Positions 14,501-27,419 of a DNA stretch of 64,000 nucleotides are shown one piece after another. The stretch is taken from assembly GCF_022539315.1 (NCBI RefSeq), contig NC_066326.1:11486601-11550600 (forward strand), given 5' to 3'. The stretch's first letter is position 1. Each line of letters opens with the position of its first letter. The notes under the pieces were generated by a model, which saw only the letters and a program-made list of their open reading frames with translations, ran no database searches and was not told the DNA's origin. The position numbers and the translations under genes are program-made. This stretch comes from Serinus canaria. Taxonomy: Eukaryota; Chordata; Aves; Passeriformes; Fringillidae.

Positions 14501-15239
14501 TTCAATCCTCATCAAGAATTTACTCTTGCTCCAGAAAGTCCATGCAGTGGTCACGTCCTGGTTGATTTCTCCTGGCATCCTGTAGTCATGCAGAGCCACT
14601 GCTGCACCTGCTGGCAGCGTTGCTCCTCTGTTGCCCTGTCCCTTCTCTCAGCATGCAGGTGAGAGCTCTGTCTGGGTGCTGATCTCCACTCTGGGTGGAG
14701 CTGAGCATTGTCTGTGGAAGTGCAAGCAGTGGGTGGCTGCAGGAGCCTCTGCTTTGGAGCTAGACTGACACAGACGGCACAGTGGGAAAGCAGATGGGCA
14801 CAGGAGGTAAGGAGAGTCTCACTGGGCAGCTTTTCAGGTAGAGGGTTGTGATGTACCTGTTTGAAGATGACACATGCCCACACGGCTTAAGGGTGCAAAC
14901 TGGAGCTATTGAAACCCCGCAATTCACAGCAGGGGAACGTAAAATATTTCCAGCCACCACAGCTGAGGCCAGCACCATGATTCTTGAGGCTCAGAAAGCC
15001 TATTTTTCTGTTTTCTCTCATTACAATATAACTAGCTAGTCTGGAGTATAAGACAAGTCTCTTCACTGCAGAGTTTTGCCAGCACAGCTCTGTCTTGGAG
15101 AGGGTCGGTGCTTTAGCCTGCAAACCCCCCGAGTGTATTCTTGGCAGTCCTTGTTCTGGCAGCATAAACTTGGCCCACCAGTGATCTCTGCTGCCTTGGC
15201 TGCCTTTCACAGCACACCTGGAACCGGACTGATCACTGT

Positions 15240-16170
15240 TTGAAAGCCAAGCTCCACCTGTGACCTTCACCAACTCCCCCCGAGTGCGACCCAGCCTGCG
15301 GGCTCGGACGGCTCTGGAGCGACTCGCAGCAATCCACAGTGAACGCGCTCCACCTTTCCCTGCCAGCTCCATCCAGCAGCAATCCCCCTGGATAAGAAAA
15401 CTCCCCAAACCAGCTCCCTGTTCCCCCCACCTTGGCCAGTTTCCCCCTGCAGGGGGATCGCCCTCTGCCAACCTGCGGCTGCGGGAAGCGGGAGCGCGGC
15501 TGGTGGCTGCGGTTTGCTCTCGCAGCCGAGATTGCAGGGCTGCAGTAATGAGTTCCCCAGCCCTGGGAGCAGAGCCCAGCCGAGCGCGCAGCGCCGCGGG
15601 GCCAGCGGGGCTGCCAGGGGAGGAAATCCCAGCGCTTCGTGAGCTCCGCATAATCACGGGCAGCAAGGAGCAGGAAGCACTTGTTAGGAAGGAGCAAGGA
15701 AACAGAGCCGCTGCCTCGACCCAAGCGCACCTTTCAGGACCGGAAAGTGGGAGAGGGAAGGCATAAAAGTGCTTTGAGCTTTCGCAGGGGATTGCAAAGG
15801 GCAAAGGGTGAGGGGAGAGGGAACAAACACCGGCGGGGCTCTCGAAGAGGGGGCAGCCAGCGTGTGCGTGCTGTGAAGGGGACTTCATGGTGGAGCTGCT
15901 AATTAAATAAGAAGGGCCCGTCTCCATGCTTGTTAGGTTAACTCAGCAGGGATATTGCAAAAGCAAATTCCTCCCAGCAAGTGTAATTAGGGGGCCGGAA
16001 TTCCTCTGGTTCCTTGTCCTCCCTGCGAATCCTGCTAAAGCCATCAGGTGGAGGACACCGGGTGTGGGGGGAACGTGCAAGTCCTGTGCAATAACAACCC
16101 CCTCCCAGCGTGGCAAGGATTTCAGATCAAGGCTTGACTTTTTACTCTCTCGTTATTCCAGGGTGGAAAA
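15240..16170. promoter_or_regulatory. CpG-rich patch adjoining an AT-rich unique block
   Basis: The stretch 15,280-15,620 is CG-rich (GAGCGCGCAGCGCCGCGGGG near 15,580). It passes into a low-repeat block with TAATTAAATAAG (15,899) and GTTAACTCAGCAGG (15,937). The contrast with the repetitive-looking purine/pyrimidine-skewed flanks suggests a constrained element, perhaps an enhancer or an unannotated promoter. A 346-codon minus-strand frame overlaps it but has no recognisable domain. Confidence 0.25.
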
Positions 16171-18796
16171 TACACATTTCAACCAACCAGGCTCTCTGTC
16201 CAGGCTGGGCCATAGGGCTGCTTCCCCCAGGACACCACCCTCATATTGAAGATAGAACGAGGACTGTGACAGGTCTGGACAGGGCACCAGCAGCTCCCAG
16301 CCAACAGGATTTGGGAGGTGTCCACTCACAGCATGGCTGTCCTGGATGGTGCTGCTGACCTGCTGCACCTTCCTTGCCGAGGGAGTCACAGCTCCAGGCC
16401 AGCACAGCAGGACATTTCATGTTTGCCTGGCACACCATGACATGTGTTGCTGGTTGTGCCAATGTGGCCTGAGCAGGCAAAGGAGGATGCTCATGGGGGA
16501 CAACACGTGAAGATGTGTCCTGCCTGGCACTAGGGGACACCAGGTATGTCTGGGAACATGTGGCCAAGGGGAGTTAGTGGCGTGGATGGAAGGGGAGAGC
16601 TGACTGGAGGGAATGGAGGGCATGGATGGGGGGTGAGGGGCTGGGAGAGGAAATGTGGGGGGAGGAGAAAGGGTGAGCCTGGGACCTTAAAGAGCAATTA
16701 GTCAAAGCTGGATTGTTTTTCTAAACTCTTAATGAAAACAAAGAGTAGGGCATGGCCCAGATGGTGCCAGGGGATCAAATAAATGTCGCACTCAGGAAGC
16801 AGCTGCTACTGGGAATGTTTCCTGCCAGCCCTGCTGCTGCTCACAGCCGCTTTTATTATTTGTTATTTTTCAGGACTGCAGCTGGGGTTTCCCTCCAGCT
16901 CTGTGGAAATATGTTTAAGGCTGGCCCATGCAAAGTGCCTGCTAGGGCTGGTCCCTGGTCCTTGGCAGCCTTGGGCATGCCACCTCCCTGCCTGGCATCT
17001 GCTGCCATCCTTCTCTATGGCAAAGGCTCTGATGGAAGAATTTCATCCTCCATCTCCCACCCAGCCTGGTCCAGCACCATCCTTGTCTCATACCTTGTGT
17101 GCCTTTACCTAGTGCAGAGTTTGCATCTGCCAGTGTGAGTTCAACATCTCTTCCGTGTTGTTGGTTTGAATTACCAGAATCAAGAAATTTGACTAAAATG
17201 AACATTTTGGATGTTGTTTTTATCTGCCTACTGGGTTTTGGAGAGAGAGGGGGTTTTACATTTGGCTCAGCTAAATGAGCTCCTAGCCATGAGCTGGCAG
17301 CCACATGAGCTGGCAAATGTAGCTGAGAGAGGACCTGTGACACAAGCAATTTGAGGAGGCTGGTGTCCCTTTAGTGGAGGGGAGGGTGGCTGACTGGAGG
17401 GGCACTGTGTTCTGTCCCCCATGATGGCTGGTCTCATCCAGTCCACCAGCAGACCCTCTGCTCCCTTTTTTTTGGAGCACAAAAGCCATGACTATCTTAC
17501 ATGCACTTTTTTTGTGCACATCAGTTATGTAAGGTCATTGTGTCTGTCTCCCTGTTTTTCTGGGCTTTTCAAGTCCCCTGAGATTGTGTGTGCCAAGACC
17601 TGAACTGGTAGAGAAAAGGGCTTGTTAGTGCTACCACAGAGGGAAGGAGCAGAACATGCCCTCAACCCTTTATTAGCCAGCAGAGACTCTTCGTGGGGCT
17701 GTGGCTTTGTGGCACCAAATAGTTGGACATTGCTTTGTAGGGCAGCTGCTCCCAGACCAACACACTTCTAAGACATAGGGAACATAGAGGTTTGTGTATA
17801 TCCAAGTATTTTATTGAGAGACCAGATGTAGGTACCACTCCTGAGGAACTGTGTGCTGAGCTCCTGTCCCTTGCTTGTTATACATGGAACAAATATGTCA
17901 AACATGCAATGTTGTGGTGCAGCCTGATCTTTGAAAATCTAATTTTCCACCCAAGCTTTGCTCTGTGTGCCCAGGAAGATGAGCAGTGACACTTACCTGA
18001 GGCTCAGGGCTGGCTTTTATCCACACTGGGGTCAGATACCTTCAAGCTGGCTCTGCTGCTCGAGGATGGGGATTGTCCCACACAGCAGGTATGAGGGCTG
18101 TGTGAGCTCCCAAAGATGGGGAAGGAGCTGGGTGAAAGGAAGCAGCCATGGAGCAGTCATCACTGACTGGGATGGTGAGAAAACCCTCCACGTGCCTGGG
18201 GCTTGGCAGCACAGTGCCAGCACACTGGAAGGGCAGGAGTGTTTCCCTGCTGAGCCATGTCCCAGGAGTTTTGCTCCAGCCAGGCCGTCAGCTGTGCCCA
18301 TTGTGGCAGCCTGGAGATGCCCACGGGGGATTTGGGGCTGGGTCAGGGCAGGGGGCTGTTTCCCGACTGTGATGGCCAAGGCTGTGCCAGCTCATGCTGG
18401 AGACACCACTTCCCTGCCCGTCATAGCATGTCCTGGGATTTGTGGTTACGTCCTCAGAGCTGTTTGATCCACTCAAATAACAGCTGATCAAAGGGGCAGT
18501 TTACGAGAACAAAACACTGGGTGACTTCCTCCAGTGGTGCCAGAGGCAGCCCTTTGGAGGCGAGATATAAGAAAATAAGAAATTTTTTAACTACTGACTG
18601 TCTTGGCTCCTCAGAATAGCAGCTTCTGTGGAACAGCCCTGCTACATGGCCCAGGCAAGACCCCAGTGAGGGAAGCTTCAAAAAAATATAACTGAAATAT
18701 GTATACTCTGATAGATAACCTGATTTCTCTTCTACACATATTTAATAAACTGTGAATTCCTATATTTCAGGCTTGTGAGCCAGCTTGGCTGCTGTA

Positions 18797-18856
18797 GTAA
18801 CTCAGAAGTGAAAGCCCTCAATTGCTGTAACTCAGAAGTGAAAGCCCTCAATTGCT
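18797..18856. repeat. Perfect 30-bp tandem duplication
   Basis: Two identical head-to-tail copies of a 30-bp unit that begins GTAACTCAGAAGTG and ends CTCAATTGCT (18797-18826 and 18827-18856). The absence of mismatches indicates a recent duplication or an assembly slip. Confidence 0.95.
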
Positions 18857-19019
18857 TATCTACTGAAAAAGTGTAGAGCAAAAGTCCAATGGGCCCATCA
18901 TATTTGGGGTTTGCACATCAGCTGGGAAAGGAAATGGCAGAAAAATGGTAGCCAGCCATGATAACCCCATTCCCTCTATTTCAATGAATGCTTTGTTAAA
19001 AAACAATGCTCTCAGGCAC

Positions 19020-19112
19020 ATGGTGGGATTCTTGGGGTTGTCCTGTGCAGAGCCTTGGACTTGATGATTCTTGTGGATGACTTCTAACTCAGGATATTGT
19101 CTGACTTTGGGA
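19020..19112 (+). mobile_element. CR1 LINE 3' tail fragment
   Basis: GGTGGGATTCTTGGGGTTG, GTCCTGTGCAGAGCC, GGACTTGATGATTCTTGTGG and CTAACTCAGGATATT follow, in order, the conserved 3' end of avian CR1 retrotransposons in sense orientation. The copy is 5'-truncated and diverged, as is usual for CR1. No reverse transcriptase sequence remains. Confidence 0.8.
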
Positions 19113-20589
19113 TTTAATTATCTTTAATTTTCTTCTGCTTGGTCAGCAGAAGAAAGAGATAGGTAGTGATGGCTGTCCTGCAGCAATAAGCATGCAGTGG
19201 TGACCACACATTGCCATCCTGCCTGAGACATTGAGAGCGTCACCAGGAGGGAAGAAGCTTGTCCCAGGTAGGTGCTGTCAGGCTGGATCTTGGCTGTAGA
19301 CTCTACTGTCTTCCCTGTGCTGGGTGACCCTCCAGAGTTTCCTGATTCTCTTTTTGACCTGTCCAGTGAATTGGGAGGTTTGCTGATAACAGAGATTGTG
19401 TTGATCGTCATTTCTGGAAGCTGGATCATCCTCTGGGATGGTTGCACTGACCCTGATGGTCAGGAGTAAGTGGGATAAATGGGCTTTTCAGTGGAATTGT
19501 GTAGGAATGACTACTACTCCAAAGGCTGCTCAGGTGGAGCTTTGGGGCGTTTCTGTGCTGATCTCTGTGTTACCAGAACATCAAAGGCTGAAAACTTAAT
19601 TTCTTGTTGCATGGGAGTGGGAGGAGATGGGCAGAGAGTGGAAAGTCACCCAGGGGTGGGAAGCATTAAAGAGGGCTGGGCAGAGGGGTGCTCCCCACCC
19701 AGCCTCCATGCTCTGGAAAAAGCCTGCTGCCCAGGTAGAGGAGGAAACCGGCGGTGATGATGTGCTCCGGATGTCACTGTGCAATCAGGGAGGCCATTTA
19801 GAGGTCACTAATTGATTAGGGCAGCCACAGCAGGAGGAAATTACTTCCAGGAGAGACAGAAAACCACACTGCCCAGCCAGTTTTGGAGAGGTCTCAGGGA
19901 GAGCAGAAAGTCCTGAAACAATCAAAACACTTTGGAAAGAGGCATTTCTCTGCCATGGTGGTTGACTTGGGATATGGCCTGGAGAGAAGATGCCCACCTG
20001 CCTGTGCTGCTTTTGGGGACCCTGGGGTATGGCAGGGCTGTTGGTCTGGGAAGCCCCTGGAGATGCTGGTGGATGTACTCGGTGCTGGGGCATGAGATGG
20101 AGCTTTTGGCTCTCCCTGTAGCCATCCCTCAAGAGACTTATTATCTCTTCTGAGCTCCATTTAAGAAACTTCATCCCCAGGAGGGAGGGGTTTCAGGATT
20201 AATTAATTAAATGCTGATGGGCAGAATGGACTCCAGCTCAGAGAATGCCTTAAATGCCAGTTGATGTCCACCCAGGCAGGATGCTTTTTTTTGTTTGACT
20301 TCTTGAGACGCACAGATTCCCTCTAGTCAGAGGCTGACCTCACAGTTGGCCATTGGGCTACTCAAGCCAGAGCATCTCAAATGTAGCTTTTCCTTACAGC
20401 CTGGAAGATGCCAAGTTGATCTCAAGAATAAACCTGGGCACTGTCCTGTGCTGTGAGGAGGGAAGAGCATGTTTCCTGGAGGTGTTGAAGGGACATCCCA
20501 GCCTACAGGGGTGAGTAGTGGGGAGCTGGTCCTGCATGCTGGGACTGCCTGAGGCGAGTGTGCTGAGCTGGTGAGAGCTGCAGGAATGC

Positions 20590-20880
20590 ACTGTCTCCGA
20601 GTCTGCTCGTTTGGAAATGGTGCTCTTTTCAACGGTTCTGTTATCAGATGGAGCATTTCCTTCATCAGTGTTAATATCCATGTAGTGAAACAATGAAAGG
20701 GCTTCCTATCAGTTCCAAATAGGACGTGAAAAGCTCTCAGCGTTAAGAGTAGAGGATGCTGGAATAGGGCAATGGGAAACGCCTGAGTCACTGAAATGCC
20801 TCTTTGATTCCATGAGGCTGATACGTTCAAAAGGGAAGAAGAAAAAAAATAAAAAGAGAGAGAGCAGAGCTAGTTAATGA
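20590..20880. promoter_or_regulatory. Candidate distal enhancer (GATA2 distal haematopoietic enhancer position)
   Basis: This 290-bp block is dense in haematopoietic factor motifs: CAACGGTT (MYB) at 20630-20637, TTATCAGATG at 20641-20650 in which a GATA site and a CAGATG E-box overlap by one base, a near-CArG CCAAATAGG near 20,716, and TGAGTCA (AP-1/NF-E2 core) at 20784-20790. It lies about 14 kb beyond the RPN1 3' end, comparable to the distance I recall for the human GATA2 distal enhancer. MYB and GATA/E-box binding are established properties of that enhancer. The sequence match itself was not tested. Confidence 0.45.
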
Positions 20881-23800
20881 TCTGCGGGACAGAGAACAGG
20901 AAGGGGCAGCTATTGCAGTGTGGGCTCTGCAGAGGAGAGTCACAGGGGGATGTCTGGCAAAGGCTTTGGAAAGTAGAGAGTACAGCAGGGAACTGAGCAC
21001 ACTGTGCTGCCTAGATTGTTTTCAGAAAGGGGGAAGGCACGATGGAGAAATCCTTTCCCAGCCTAACCCTGTAGCCCTTATCCTGCTGCCACTTGGCCAG
21101 TGTGTGCCAGCTCAGTGTGGGATCTATGAACTGCAAAACAAACTTTCAAATCACTGTGATTTAATCGTGCCCAAAGCACTGCAGATTTGGAGTAGGGGAA
21201 GGAAAATACTGCTTTGCAAAGCAGCCAAGGCCACAAGCCCACTGCTCAGAGGATCTGACACTTTCCATCGTCTCTTGTCCCAGCTGGGGGACATGCACAG
21301 CTCTTGTGCCAGAGCTGTGCCTGCTATCCTGGGGCAGAAAGAGCAGGATATCCCAAGCCCACAGAAATCCCTGGCCTGGAGTAGGGCAGGCAGCCAGGGC
21401 AATACACTTTCTGCTCTTTTCTGGAACTGAAGGTCTCCCTGCCTGTCCCCACTGGTCAGGTGTAATCTCAAGGCCACCAAACAAACACAGGGGCTGTGAT
21501 CTGTGCCAGGTCAGAAGCTGTGGGCAGAGTTTTTGTTGTTACAGGAAGAGCTGCAAATATTTCAAACTTAACCTGTTTTCTCTCTCTGTTTTGCAAACCA
21601 ACCCCAGTTGCCTGCAGGCAAACAGCCCACTGGGCATAATGACAACTGCCTCACTGCTCTCAGGGGAAATTCTTCAGTGGAATGAATTGGAAACTGTGGA
21701 GGTCAGACTTGCTCCCTCACAGTGGTAAGAAGCCTTGGCCATCAAAGCTCAGGAAAGAGCAAACCACACCAGAAGCAGGTTTCTCCCCACCCTGAGAAGC
21801 ACCACTGTGGCTGTATCCAAGGCTGCTCCCCATGCGGGATGATGGAGCAGCACACACCCTAAATCATTCCTCTCCTGGCTGCATGGCCACAGGTGGGATG
21901 AGTAGAGCTGTGCAGGAGTCCCTTAGAGCCCACCTTTCAGGGCTGTGTCCCACCCCTATCATGCCTTGCCCAGGAGATTCACCTGTCTCCCTGTTTCCCT
22001 CACTCCATGGGGCACCCAGTCCCAGGGAGACCCGTCTCTGGGTGATGTGCAGCACACACCACCACAGCTCCCATTTCACACAGGACAGGGCTGCCCTTTG
22101 TGGAGAGCAAGAGGGAGGCGATGAAAAGGATGGTGATGGAGGGAGCCAAGCACCGGGGCAGGAGCAGCTGAGGAAGGCTCACACACAAAGGGCCGTCCTG
22201 TCTTCACACCTGCAGGGCGGCAGGGCGCTGACAGGGACAATGACACCACTGACAGGGGCTCGTTGAGGTGCTTCAAGTAAAGGCAAGCGGCGTGGTGACA
22301 GGAGACAGGGGCTTGCATGCAGAGGGGAAGGCAGCTGCTGTGGGCATGGGTGGGGACAGGGATGGGTGGAGGTCAGGCACTTGTCTCTCCTCCTCTGTGT
22401 CTGCCTGTTCAAGCCTGGACAGTAATTTGATGTGAATCCACAGCCATGCTGTGCCCTCGGCTTTCTGTGCCATTTACACCCAGGACTGCAGGTGGGGCTG
22501 GGTTCTCTGAGAACCATTGTGCAGAGTTCAGGTGGGTGCTCAGCAATGTTTTGTCCCCACCACACATGAGTGAGTTCCAGTATGGAGTTGTGGTGGGCAC
22601 CCATCACCAGAAGGGGATAAGCCCCAGCTACCAGCCCTTTCCTTGCAGCGTGCACCAAACCTCACCACTTCTAAAACCAAAATACCAATGTGGCCCAGCT
22701 CCTGCTCCCCAGGAACTGGGGCTCTGGTGCTGTGGGATTGCTTCCTCTCACTGGGGCCAACATCTCTTGGGTCCTGCTGCCCTCTGCCTATTGTCACCGG
22801 TGTGGGGACGCCTGTGACCACTTCTCACACATTCTCCCGTGCGTGGGGTTGAGCAGAGATTAGGGCTGCTGGAGGAAGGTCCTTGCGTTAGAGAGCAGGC
22901 TGTAGATGTGAACATCTTTCTTGTGCCTTTGAACAGCTTGGCGTCCCGGCTGCTTTGGGTTCAGGCGGGCCGGGGCTGATCCCCGGGAGCGCCAGGCAGC
23001 CGGGAAAAGCGGGCGGATGGTGCCCTCCGGCGGCCCCGGGGCCGGGCTCGCCGCCAGCCAGGAGGCAGCCGCTGCCGGGGACACCTCAGGCTCTGCGCCA
23101 GCGAATCGAGATATCTCTTCTGTTCTTTTAGTCTGTAGGGATGCTTTCCCTCCTCTGGTCTCTGCTTTTCCCTGGCTCCCCGTTGCTGAACTCCACTCCC
23201 TGTCCCTCTGCCCGCGGAGATGCTGTGCGAGCATCAATCTGCTCCTGTGCTGTGGGGCCAGACCCCTCCCTGAAGAGGAGCCATGGGGTCCCTGCAGCCC
23301 CAGGCTCTGAATCGCCCCCAGGATCCTGAGCCTGGTCGGCTCCCACTCAAGGGGTGGTAACAGACCCCAGTCTTTAGGCTCAGGAAATCTGGAAATGATC
23401 TGGTCCTGAGTGGACAGTGAAGGGGCTGTAAAGGGATGGGGTGTCCCTGAGAACAGCCTGGTGGGATGGACACCCCCAGCATGGGCTTTGTTTGGTGTTT
23501 GGGTGTCCCCATTGTGGCTGCTAGCACACCCAGCTTGGGCCCTGAGTGGACCCAGAGTGTCTCTTTCCTGTCCCAGCTGGAAAGGGCTGGGTCCCTGACA
23601 GTTTTCCTGTTTGGGTTACACCCCAAGTTCCCTAGCAGCCTGTCCCTCACAGGGTGGGTAGGGAGGGCAGCTCCCCTCCTGCTGCACCAGTGCCATGCAA
23701 CAGACCTCCTACAGAAGGAACAGAGGAATATTTGGGCTGGGCTAATTAGCCCCCTCTGAGGTCTGAGCAGCCCAAGAGCCCATTATGAGGCTTTCTGAGC

Positions 23801-25494
23801 AAACAGCCCCTGGGTCCCTGTGGAAGGTGCATCGCCAGGTGTACCCTGACACTACCCAGAGGAGGAAAAGCAGACTAGGGCTAAGGCTGGATCAGTGAAG
23901 AAAGCCATGGAGCCAGCCATCTTTTGGCAGTTTTGTGTTCCCCTTGGGATGCCTTTTGCAGCTGCAGTGTGCCTGGAGCTCTGGGCTCTGTGGTTTTCAA
24001 ACCCCTAACCTTTGGTGTAACTCTTTCCCGGTGGTGGCTTGGAGGCACCTTTCCCCTCCAGGTGGATTTGCTGCAGCAGGGATTGGTGTGGGGGTGCTGG
24101 GTGCCCAGACTCCCCCCCAACAGGCTTTGCTGGCTCAGCCACATGCTCACACCAGGCCAGCGGTGACAGATGTCTCCGGGAGCTGTCATAGGACGACAAC
24201 AGAGTACAGAGCTCCCTGCCCTGCCCCACAGATGGGCTGATGCAGGGCCGCCTTCAAAGCAAAGCGTGCATGCTCCTCAGCCTGCTGGGATTACAAAGTT
24301 AAGGGCTGGCATTGTTTTCCCAGTTTCAGAGGGGGTGGATACCAGGCAGGATTAGTCTGGCAAGGCTTACCAATGTGCTCAAAAGGGCACAATAGGACCT
24401 TGAAGAGAAGAAGCTGCACTGATGACAGACAGAGAAGCGTCTCTCAGCAGCCTCTGCCTCCTAATGCAGGCAGGATGTGCTCAGAGCAGGTGCTGCTGCT
24501 TTGTGGCTCTGTCTCTGCCAGGACACCCTTCCTGTGTGCCCCAGGACTCCCCAGCACCACTGGTGCTGTGGGCAGGCAAACAGGGTACAGGTCTCCCTGC
24601 AGGGGAGAGAAGAGAGGATTGGGAGTGGTGATCTAAGTACTTCTGTGCTGCTGACAGTCCAGGGCGCCCCTGCAAGCCCCTGGAGGTCTATGCTGCCCAC
24701 CACTCATTGCAGACAGGGGTGAGCCCTTTGCCTGGGCAAAGTCTCTTCAGAGAGGATGAAGCTGCCTGTATTTTAGGCCAGATGTTTGCTTTTCCATTTC
24801 TTGTTTTTATAAATTAGATTTGGCTCAAGGGGAACAAAATTCCCTGTTGGACCAGGAGACTCTGACAATACCTTGGAGCAGGGGGAGCCCACCGTGGAAA
24901 CCAGCTTTTTCCCAGAGCATCGGTGTTACACAAGGCCATCTCTGCCATCCAGGAGCTCTGGAGACCCCTGGGATGATGGGACATGTGGGGAGACACCAGG
25001 AGAGCCTAGGAAAAGGGGGAACATGCAGGTAAACTGCTTATGTGTGCCTAGGGGTTCTTTATTTTTTTTTTTCTTTTTTTTTAATCATTTGCAATCAGGA
25101 GCAATCAGAAATAAAACCTGGAGAGCACAAACCCCCTGTATTCCTTAGCTGCTTCTCCCCTGGGCTTTCCTGCCCAGAGACCCACATCAGCACTGCAAGT
25201 GCTGCTCTGTGCTTGGTGCAGCTGTGGAAAGCATGGTCACAAGGGAATTGGCAGCCTATGCAGGCAGCCAGCACTGAGGTAGCACCTTCTTCCTGAAAAT
25301 AGGTCCCCTGTGGGCATGTGTAGGGGGCTAGGTCTCCTCAGGGGACTGGGGGCAGAGGTCAGGCAGACTGGATGCAGCTCCAGGAGTGGGGCTGTAGGGA
25401 GGGTATTACGTGCAGGGTGTTGTTTCCCTGGGGTGACATCCTGAGCAGGCACTGGGCAAAGGGGAACCTGTGTCCCCTGCTCTGTGCAGGCCCT

Positions 25495-25765
25495 TTTATG
25501 CTCGCCCCATGATTTTCCTTCTTATGGGATTTTTGCTGACGTGTCAGTAACCAGCAGCCAAATCTAAGTAGAAACATGTGCCTGAACAGAGCTGCAGAGG
25601 TCAGCAAAGCAGTGCCAGGGGCATTTACTGCAGCACAAGGAGCTGCTCTTTCAGTTAGCTGCAGTGATTGCCTGGGCTCCTTGCTGAAACCACAGCCTGG
25701 CAGCACCAGCTTTTGTTTTTCTGTGATAACTTATTAGCTCTGATAACTTGTTAAGTGGCAGGGAA
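25495..25765. promoter_or_regulatory. Candidate GATA/MARE regulatory element
   Basis: TGCTGACGTGTCAG at about 25,534 resembles a MAF recognition element (TGCTGA(C/G) half plus TCAG). About 190 bp further is an imperfect tandem repeat, CTGTGATAACTTATTAG followed by CTCTGATAACTTGTTAAG (25721-25755), giving two TGATAA sites 17 bp apart. Paired GATA and NF-E2/MAF motifs are typical of blood-cell enhancers. There is no coding signal. Motif inference only. Confidence 0.3.
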
Positions 25766-27419
25766 CTTGAGCATGTGCCATCACTTGCCTGGCCCAGCTC
25801 TGCCAGCATGGGTCATGCATGGGCTTGGCACCATCCTGCTCTGCAACAGCCTGTGCCTGCCGAAGGCAGGCGCCACAGGTGCACCCAAACTGCCACCACA
25901 GAGCCTCTGCCGTGCTCACGGCCTGCCACATGCTGGGGCACTCAACACTCATGCTCAACACTCCTCAGGTTTCCTATCCAGCTAGCCTCAGGATGACTGT
26001 CCTGGAGCAGAGACACCAGACTCAGGCTTGGCTCTCTTTGGGGTGGCTGCAGGGGCTCTGGCTGTCAGCATGGTCCCACGGAGCAGCCGGAGCATCCGTT
26101 AGGCTGCGTGGGGCTGACATGCCGTGTTTGTGAAACCCAGCACGCCTGCGGTTGACCAGAGCGCTGAAATAAGCCCGTCCGGAATTGGTGCGCTGCTCTG
26201 TATCCTGATGTGGTGAGCAGCTCCGACTGGGGAAGGAGGGGGCAGCCCCACTGGGGTGACTGGTGGCAGTGGGACTGCGGGAGCTTGGCAGCACTGGCAT
26301 GAGGACCACACTCAGGGCCCCGCCGGCACCCGGAAAGCTCAGCCAGGCACTAACGGAACTGTGATAAAAATGAATGTGACCAGGACAGCAGTGCAGGGGA
26401 GATTAATGTCAGATTGTCAGAGGGGAGGAAACTCAGGCAGACAGCACTCAAACAGATACTGGAGCACATTTGGGGGGGGCCAAAGGGGGTAGATGCTGCT
26501 TTTCTCAGCATTGCTGCATCTGCAGATCTGCATCCCCCCCTATAGCCTTTGAGGAGAGAGGAAGGGACAAAAGGTTTACCTGAAGTGTGTCTACCACACT
26601 TGTCAGCCCTGTCCTGCAAATCCTCCCACCTCTGCAGGCAGGGGACCTGCCCTTCTGTACCAGCCTGAACAGGAACATCAGCACTGCTTGCTGCCTCAGA
26701 CCTTGATGTAGATCTCTTGTGGGTCCTGCCCAGGCTGGGTTTGCTCTGCTGCCTATCAGCAAAGCTTTGACTGTGATGGGAGCACTCCCTGCTGCAAGAA
26801 GGTGCTTCTCCGTGGCTCTGTGAGGAGCAAAGCTCCCCTCATCACTGGTATCAGCTGCTCCGGCCTTGCTGGTTGTTCACTGTCTCCCCCACTGCCTGGT
26901 CCTGGTATCACCACAGCTTCTTCAGGACCCCACATCTTCCACCCATGCAGCCACAACAGCCGCCAGAGGCCTCCTGTGCTCCATCACCTTTGGTGCACTG
27001 GTTTTCCCCCTGCCCTCCTTGCTGCTCTGTCAGATGGCACGCTCTCTTTCCCACCTGAATGAGGCACTCCATGTCCTTACCTAGCCTCCAGTGTCTCACC
27101 TTCCTCCCAGTTCCCATCTGTGCCCTGGGCACTGTGTATGTGTCTCTCAAAAAAGTATCCAAGCCCCTTAACACCTGCCCGTGGCATCACGCCAAACAAA
27201 TGCCTCACTGGGATAAATCAGAGAAGGACAGCCCCAAAGCAATACTTAAGTAGTTACAGGAGCTGGGGTTCAGTGGGGCTATGTCCACCCTGTTCACAGC
27301 TTTGCCCTATCTCCCTCCCTCATCCATCCCATTTCTGCCCTGCATCCCTCCCTGCATGCCGAGTCTGGGGTTCAGCTCCGTGCTGGCTGAGCCGGCAAAA
27401 TCCCTGGAAACACCAGCCC

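Larger units (their letters stand above)
1..15239. other. Gene-free intergenic block (distal GATA2-RPN1 interval)
   Basis: No frame in this stretch shows a recognisable domain. Composition is moderately GC-rich with many CTGG/CAGG words typical of bird intergenic DNA. AT-richer, less repetitive islands that may be conserved elements lie near 1,620-1,800, 4,290-4,500, 6,180-6,430 and 10,490-10,790. The pair of dispersed repeats and the poly(T) tracts are listed separately. Confidence 0.6.

Noticed and set aside
14887..15927. 346-codon open frame on the minus strand
   Set aside because: It crosses a CpG-rich patch where stops are rare, has serine/arginine/glycine-rich composition and shows no domain. 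It is most likely a chance frame.
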